Assembly: GCA_002451715.1 (NCBI GenBank)
Contig: DKDD01000078.1
Location: 1-9,215, forward strand
DNA: 9,215 nucleotides
Source of the DNA: Ruminococcaceae bacterium UBA6857
Lineage (GTDB): Bacteria > Bacillota > Clostridia > Oscillospirales > Acutalibacteraceae
Direction of reading: 5' to 3'
Part shown: positions 6,183 to 9,215 of the stretch, piece after piece
How positions within the stretch are numbered: position 1 is the first letter of the stretch
How the letters are laid out: each line of letters begins with the position of its first letter
The notes under the pieces: generated by a model
The model's input: only the letters and a program-made list of their open reading frames with translations
What the model was told of the DNA's origin: nothing
Databases searched by the model: none
Position numbers and translations under genes: made by a program

Positions 6183-8270
6183 GTGGGAAGAATCAATGTT
6201 TTGCCGAAAAATATTGCCGAACTTATCGCCGCCGGAGAAGTTGTTGAAAGACCCGCTTCGGTTGTGAAAGAACTTTGCGAAAATTCGATTGATGCCGGTG
6301 CAACGGCCGTCACCGTCGAAATCCGAAACGGCGGAATAACATACATAAGAATTACCGATAACGGCAGCGGAATTTTCCGTGATGACGTTCAAAAGGCGTT
6401 TATCAGCCACGCAACAAGCAAAATCAAGTCTGCTTCCGACCTTGACAGCATTTTCACCCTTGGTTTTCGCGGCGAGGCGCTCGCCTCAATCGCCGCCGTT
6501 TCAAAAATCGAACTTTTCACCAAAACGGTTAATGAAGAAAACGGAACGTATTATTCAATTGAGGGCGGAACGGAAACCAAAAACGAAACCGCCGGCTGTC
6601 CGGACGGAACAACAATCGTTGTTCGCGACCTTTTTTATAACACTCCGGCAAGAATGAAATTCCTCAAAAAAGACGTCAGCGAAGCCAATGCAGTTGCGGA
6701 CGTTGTTGATAAAATTGCCCTCTCTCACCCGGAAATCAGCTTTCGCTTTATCCGAGACGGAAAGCAAACGCTTATCACCCCCGGCGACGGAAAGCTCCTT
6801 TCGGTAATTTACTCAATTTTCGGCAGAGTGTTCGCCGAAGGTATGATTGAAACAAATTATGAGCTTGACAGAATCGGTGTTTCCGGTTTTGTTTGCAAGC
6901 CGACTTCCGCCCGTCCGTCAAGAGCAATGCAGTATTTCTTTTTGAACGGACGCTTTATCAAGTCGCGCGGCTGTGCCGCTTCAATGGAAAACGCATATAA
7001 AAATTCAATAATGGTCGGAAAATTCCCGTCATGCGTGCTTAACATCACCGTCCCGCCGCACACCGTTGACGTCAACGTTCACCCGGCGAAGACCGAGGTT
7101 CGTTTCAGTGACGAAAGGCGGGTGTCTTCCGCAATATATTATGCCGTGAAAAACGCTCTTTCGGAGTATGACACGCGCATTCAAATTGACCTTGCAAAGG
7201 TTGCGCAAAAAACAAAACCCGAAAACGCACAGTTTTATATGGTTGAGGATGAGCCTGTGAAGGTTAAAACACCTGAGCCGCAAAAGACTGCAGCACGCCA
7301 ACCCGAACCGCAAAGACCTTTGCCCAAAAAGGACTTTTGGCAGTCCATGCCGTCAAATCAATTCAAAAAGACCGGCACGCTTTCATCTGCGGAAAACGAC
7401 AATCTTTCCCACAAGAAGGACGAAAATGAACCTGATTTGGTTGCGGCTTTTAAAAACAAAAAATCTTTTGAACGAAATGCTCAAAAAAACGAGCAAAACA
7501 TTCCCACTGCACCGCAAAATCATCAGCCTGCGGCAAAGCCTTCTGCCGAGCCGGAACGAATCGACGAAAAAGAAAAAGCCGTTCCCGTTTTTGCCGCCGC
7601 AAAGCCGCAACAAACCGAAAACGAAAAGCAACCGGAACGCAAACCGGAAAACAACACCGCACCGTCTGCCGCGATTACGGACAAGCGTCCGCCGAAACCG
7701 CTTCGGCTTCTCGGCGAAGCTTTTAAAACATATATCATTTGCGAATATGACGGAAAGGTTTGCATAATCGACAAACACGCCGCCCACGAACGTGTGATTT
7801 TCAACCGCATGAAAGCCGAGCGTGAAAATAAGGAAACCTCGTCGCAGGTGCTTCTTTCTCCCGTAACGGTAACGCTCAGCAAAAACGAATACAGCGTTAT
7901 TCTTGAAAACCTTGATGTTTTTTCAAAATGCGGCTTTCTTGTTGAAGATTTCGGAAACGGCGCTGTAATAGTCCGTGAATGTCCGATGCTTCTTGAAGAG
8001 GACGATATTCAAGACGTTCTTTTGGAAATTGCGAATAACCTTATGCTCAATAAAACCGACGTTCAGGCAGAAAAAATCGACCGCATTTATCACACCGCCG
8101 CCTGCAAAGCGGCAATCAAAGCGGGTTTCAAAAACTCAACCGCCGAACTCAAGGCGCTTGCCGAACGTGTGCTTTATAACGACGATGTTCGCTATTGTCC
8201 GCACGGCAGACCGGTACTTATCGAAATGAGCCGCTATGACCTTGAAAAGCAGTTCGGAAGAATCCAGTAA
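6183..8270 (+). CDS. mutL: DNA mismatch repair protein MutL (endonuclease type)
   Basis: MutL is the ATP-dependent partner of MutS and, in bacteria lacking MutH, the nicking endonuclease. The product is 695 residues. The N-terminal GHKL ATPase shows KELCENSIDAGA (catalytic E30, Mg-binding N34), DNGSGI (D59), HATSKI (76-81) and GFRGEAL (94-100), then the transducer domain with VDVNVHPAKTEVRF. A long linker (about 345-505) rich in P, K, E, Q and A follows, with PEPQ repeated. The C-terminal dimerisation/nuclease domain has DKHAAHERV (530-538), ACKAAIKAG (640-648), CPHGRP (672-677) and a terminal FGR. QVLLSP at 555-560 fits the beta-clamp-binding motif known in Bacillus MutL. Two features differ from the DQHA(X)2E(X)4E consensus: K531 replaces Gln, and N541 replaces the second Glu. 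The GTG start is discussed with the ribosome site. The long linker makes this protein larger than many MutL proteins. Confidence 0.97.
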   Translation: MGRINVLPKNIAELIAAGEVVERPASVVKELCENSIDAGATAVTVEIRNGGITYIRITDNGSGIFRDDVQKAFISHATSKIKSASDLDSIFTLGFRGEALASIAAVSKIELFTKTVNEENGTYYSIEGGTETKNETAGCPDGTTIVVRDLFYNTPARMKFLKKDVSEANAVADVVDKIALSHPEISFRFIRDGKQTLITPGDGKLLSVIYSIFGRVFAEGMIETNYELDRIGVSGFVCKPTSARPSRAMQYFFLNGRFIKSRGCAASMENAYKNSIMVGKFPSCVLNITVPPHTVDVNVHPAKTEVRFSDERRVSSAIYYAVKNALSEYDTRIQIDLAKVAQKTKPENAQFYMVEDEPVKVKTPEPQKTAARQPEPQRPLPKKDFWQSMPSNQFKKTGTLSSAENDNLSHKKDENEPDLVAAFKNKKSFERNAQKNEQNIPTAPQNHQPAAKPSAEPERIDEKEKAVPVFAAAKPQQTENEKQPERKPENNTAPSAAITDKRPPKPLRLLGEAFKTYIICEYDGKVCIIDKHAAHERVIFNRMKAERENKETSSQVLLSPVTVTLSKNEYSVILENLDVFSKCGFLVEDFGNGAVIVRECPMLLEEDDIQDVLLEIANNLMLNKTDVQAEKIDRIYHTAACKAAIKAGFKNSTAELKALAERVLYNDDVRYCPHGRPVLIEMSRYDLEKQFGRIQ

Positions 8271-8273
8271 AAC

Positions 8274-8278
8274 AGGAG
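8274..8278 (+). promoter_or_regulatory. Shine-Dalgarno for miaA
   Basis: AGGAG lies 8 nt before the GTG at 8287, four bases after the mutL stop. It supports the GTG as the miaA start. The short gap indicates an operon with mutL. Confidence 0.75.
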
Positions 8279-8286
8279 TAATCACA

Positions 8287-9215
8287 GTGAAAAAACCACT
8301 TTGCGTTGTTATTGTCGGCCCGACCGCGAGCGGAAAAAGCTCGCTTGCGGTTGCCGTTGCAAAAAAAGAAAACGGAGAAATTGTTTCTGCCGATTCAATG
8401 CAGGTTTATAAGTATATGGACATTGCAACGGCAAAAGTCACGAAAGAAGAAGCGGACGGAGTTGCGCACCACCTTATCGACTTTGTCGAACCGTGGGAGA
8501 GCTTTTCCGTTGCCGAATACAAAGACCTTGCCGTTTCAAAAATCGAAGACATAACAAAGCGCGGAAAAACTCCTTTCCTTGTCGGCGGAACGGGCTTTTA
8601 TGTTGATACGGTTATCAACAACACAAATTTTCTTGACTATGAAAAAAACGACACACGAAACGAACTTTTGAAAAGAGCCGAAGAAGAGGGGCTTGACACC
8701 CTTTGGAACGAGCTTTTTGAAATTGACGAAGAAACCGCAAAAAAAATTCATAAGAACGACAAAAAAAGAATTGTCCGTGCTCTTGAGCTTTATAAAACAA
8801 CAGGAAAAACAATGACCGACCAAAGAGACGGTTCTCATCTTGAAGAAAGCGATTTTTCCTTTTGCGTTATAGGTCTCACTGCAAAAGACAGACAGTTTCT
8901 TTATGACCGAATCAACAGACGCGTTAATATCATGCTTCAAAACGGTCTTCTTGAAGAAACAAAAACATTTTTTGAAAACGAACATTCTCACACCGCAAAG
9001 CAGGCGATAGGATATAAGGAACTGAAACCTTTCCTTGACGGCGAAATCACGCTTGAAGAAGCAACGGAAAACCTCAAGCGCGAAACGCGAAGATATGCAA
9101 AACGTCAGCTTTCGTGGTTCAGACGAAACGAAAATATCAACTGGCTTTATATTGACGAAGAAAGCGAAGAAACGCTGATTCAAAAAAGCCTTGAAATAAT
9201 CGAAAACTTTAAAGG
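8287..9215 (+). CDS. miaA: tRNA dimethylallyltransferase MiaA (3' end outside window)
   Basis: MiaA transfers a dimethylallyl group from DMAPP to N6 of A37 in tRNAs reading UNN codons, making the i6A that MiaB then modifies. The frame is open from GTG 8287 to the window end, giving 309 codons; the family is usually about 300-320 residues, so only the extreme C-terminus should be missing. Visible motifs are the P-loop GPTASGKS (11-18), DSMQVYKYMDIATAK (about 36-50, with D36 the probable general base), HHLIDFVEP, LVGGTGFYVD, KNDKKRIVRALELYKTTGK, the DRINRRVNIML/GLLEET region, QAIGYKEL, and ETRRYAKRQLSWFRR near the end. The gene follows mutL by 16 bp. In many Firmicutes hfq comes next, but that lies beyond this window. 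The GTG is preferred because the P-loop is at the usual distance from it. Confidence 0.97.
   Translation, partial: MKKPLCVVIVGPTASGKSSLAVAVAKKENGEIVSADSMQVYKYMDIATAKVTKEEADGVAHHLIDFVEPWESFSVAEYKDLAVSKIEDITKRGKTPFLVGGTGFYVDTVINNTNFLDYEKNDTRNELLKRAEEEGLDTLWNELFEIDEETAKKIHKNDKKRIVRALELYKTTGKTMTDQRDGSHLEESDFSFCVIGLTAKDRQFLYDRINRRVNIMLQNGLLEETKTFFENEHSHTAKQAIGYKELKPFLDGEITLEEATENLKRETRRYAKRQLSWFRRNENINWLYIDEESEETLIQKSLEIIENFK

Noticed and set aside
6181..6267. 28-codon frame from the ATG that overlaps the mutL GTG
   Set aside because: It is a short out-of-frame reading inside the conserved MutL N-terminus. Its product shows no recognisable features.
7064..7077. 14-bp perfect palindrome CGTTGACGTCAACG in mutL
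   Set aside because: It encodes the highly conserved VDVNV before HPAK, so protein constraint and codon bias explain it. No regulatory context is present.
1..9215. Mobile elements, CRISPR arrays, tRNAs or phage genes
   Set aside because: No transposase, integrase, direct-repeat array, cloverleaf or attachment-like duplication was seen. The genes are co-directional and have similar codon style throughout.

Overview
The window is a continuous, co-directional block of bacterial housekeeping genes on the + strand. The order is whiA (3' part), miaB, a ricA/ymcA-like gene of the YlbF/YmcA family, mutS, a lipoprotein gene, mutL, and miaA (cut by the window end). Almost all of the sequence is coding. 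The longest gap is 77 bp, between the ricA-like gene and mutS. I see no mobile element, CRISPR array, tRNA or rRNA.

The gene content points to a monoderm Firmicute, most likely a member of the Clostridia. WhiA is typical of Gram-positive bacteria. The RNase Y adaptor family (RicA/YmcA) is a Firmicute trait, and its position next to miaB and upstream of mutS-mutL recalls the ymcA/miaB-cotE-mutS-mutL region of Bacillus subtilis. mutS-mutL-miaA is a common clostridial order. MutL is the endonuclease type, with metal-binding and beta-clamp motifs. Placement within Clostridia, for example as a gut Oscillospirales lineage, is a guess from base composition and codon style (strong CTT, GAA and AAA use).

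Layout: 1-681 is the C-terminal part of WhiA. 674-2101 is MiaB, which overlaps whiA by 8 bp and probably starts at a TTG behind a strong Shine-Dalgarno. 2158-2574 is the RicA-like protein with a tail carrying seven cysteines. 2583-2611 is a strong hairpin without a U-tract. 2652-5282 is MutS. 5274-5291 is a small hairpin around the mutS stop codon. 5305-6147 is a lipoprotein resembling DUF4300. 6183-8270 is MutL. 8287 to the window end is nearly all of MiaA.

Functionally, MutS and MutL form the mismatch-repair core. MiaA prenylates A37 of tRNAs that read UNN codons, and MiaB methylthiolates the product, so the two enzymes of ms2i6A37 synthesis flank the repair pair. The RicA-like protein is expected to act in the RNase Y adaptor (Y/Ric) complex on mRNA processing. 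The lipoprotein does not fit these themes and is the main accessory item. I did not find evidence for a wholly new multi-gene system. The points worth a second look are the lipoprotein between mutS and mutL, the Cys-rich RicA tail, two intergenic hairpins, and a changed residue in the MutL endonuclease motif.
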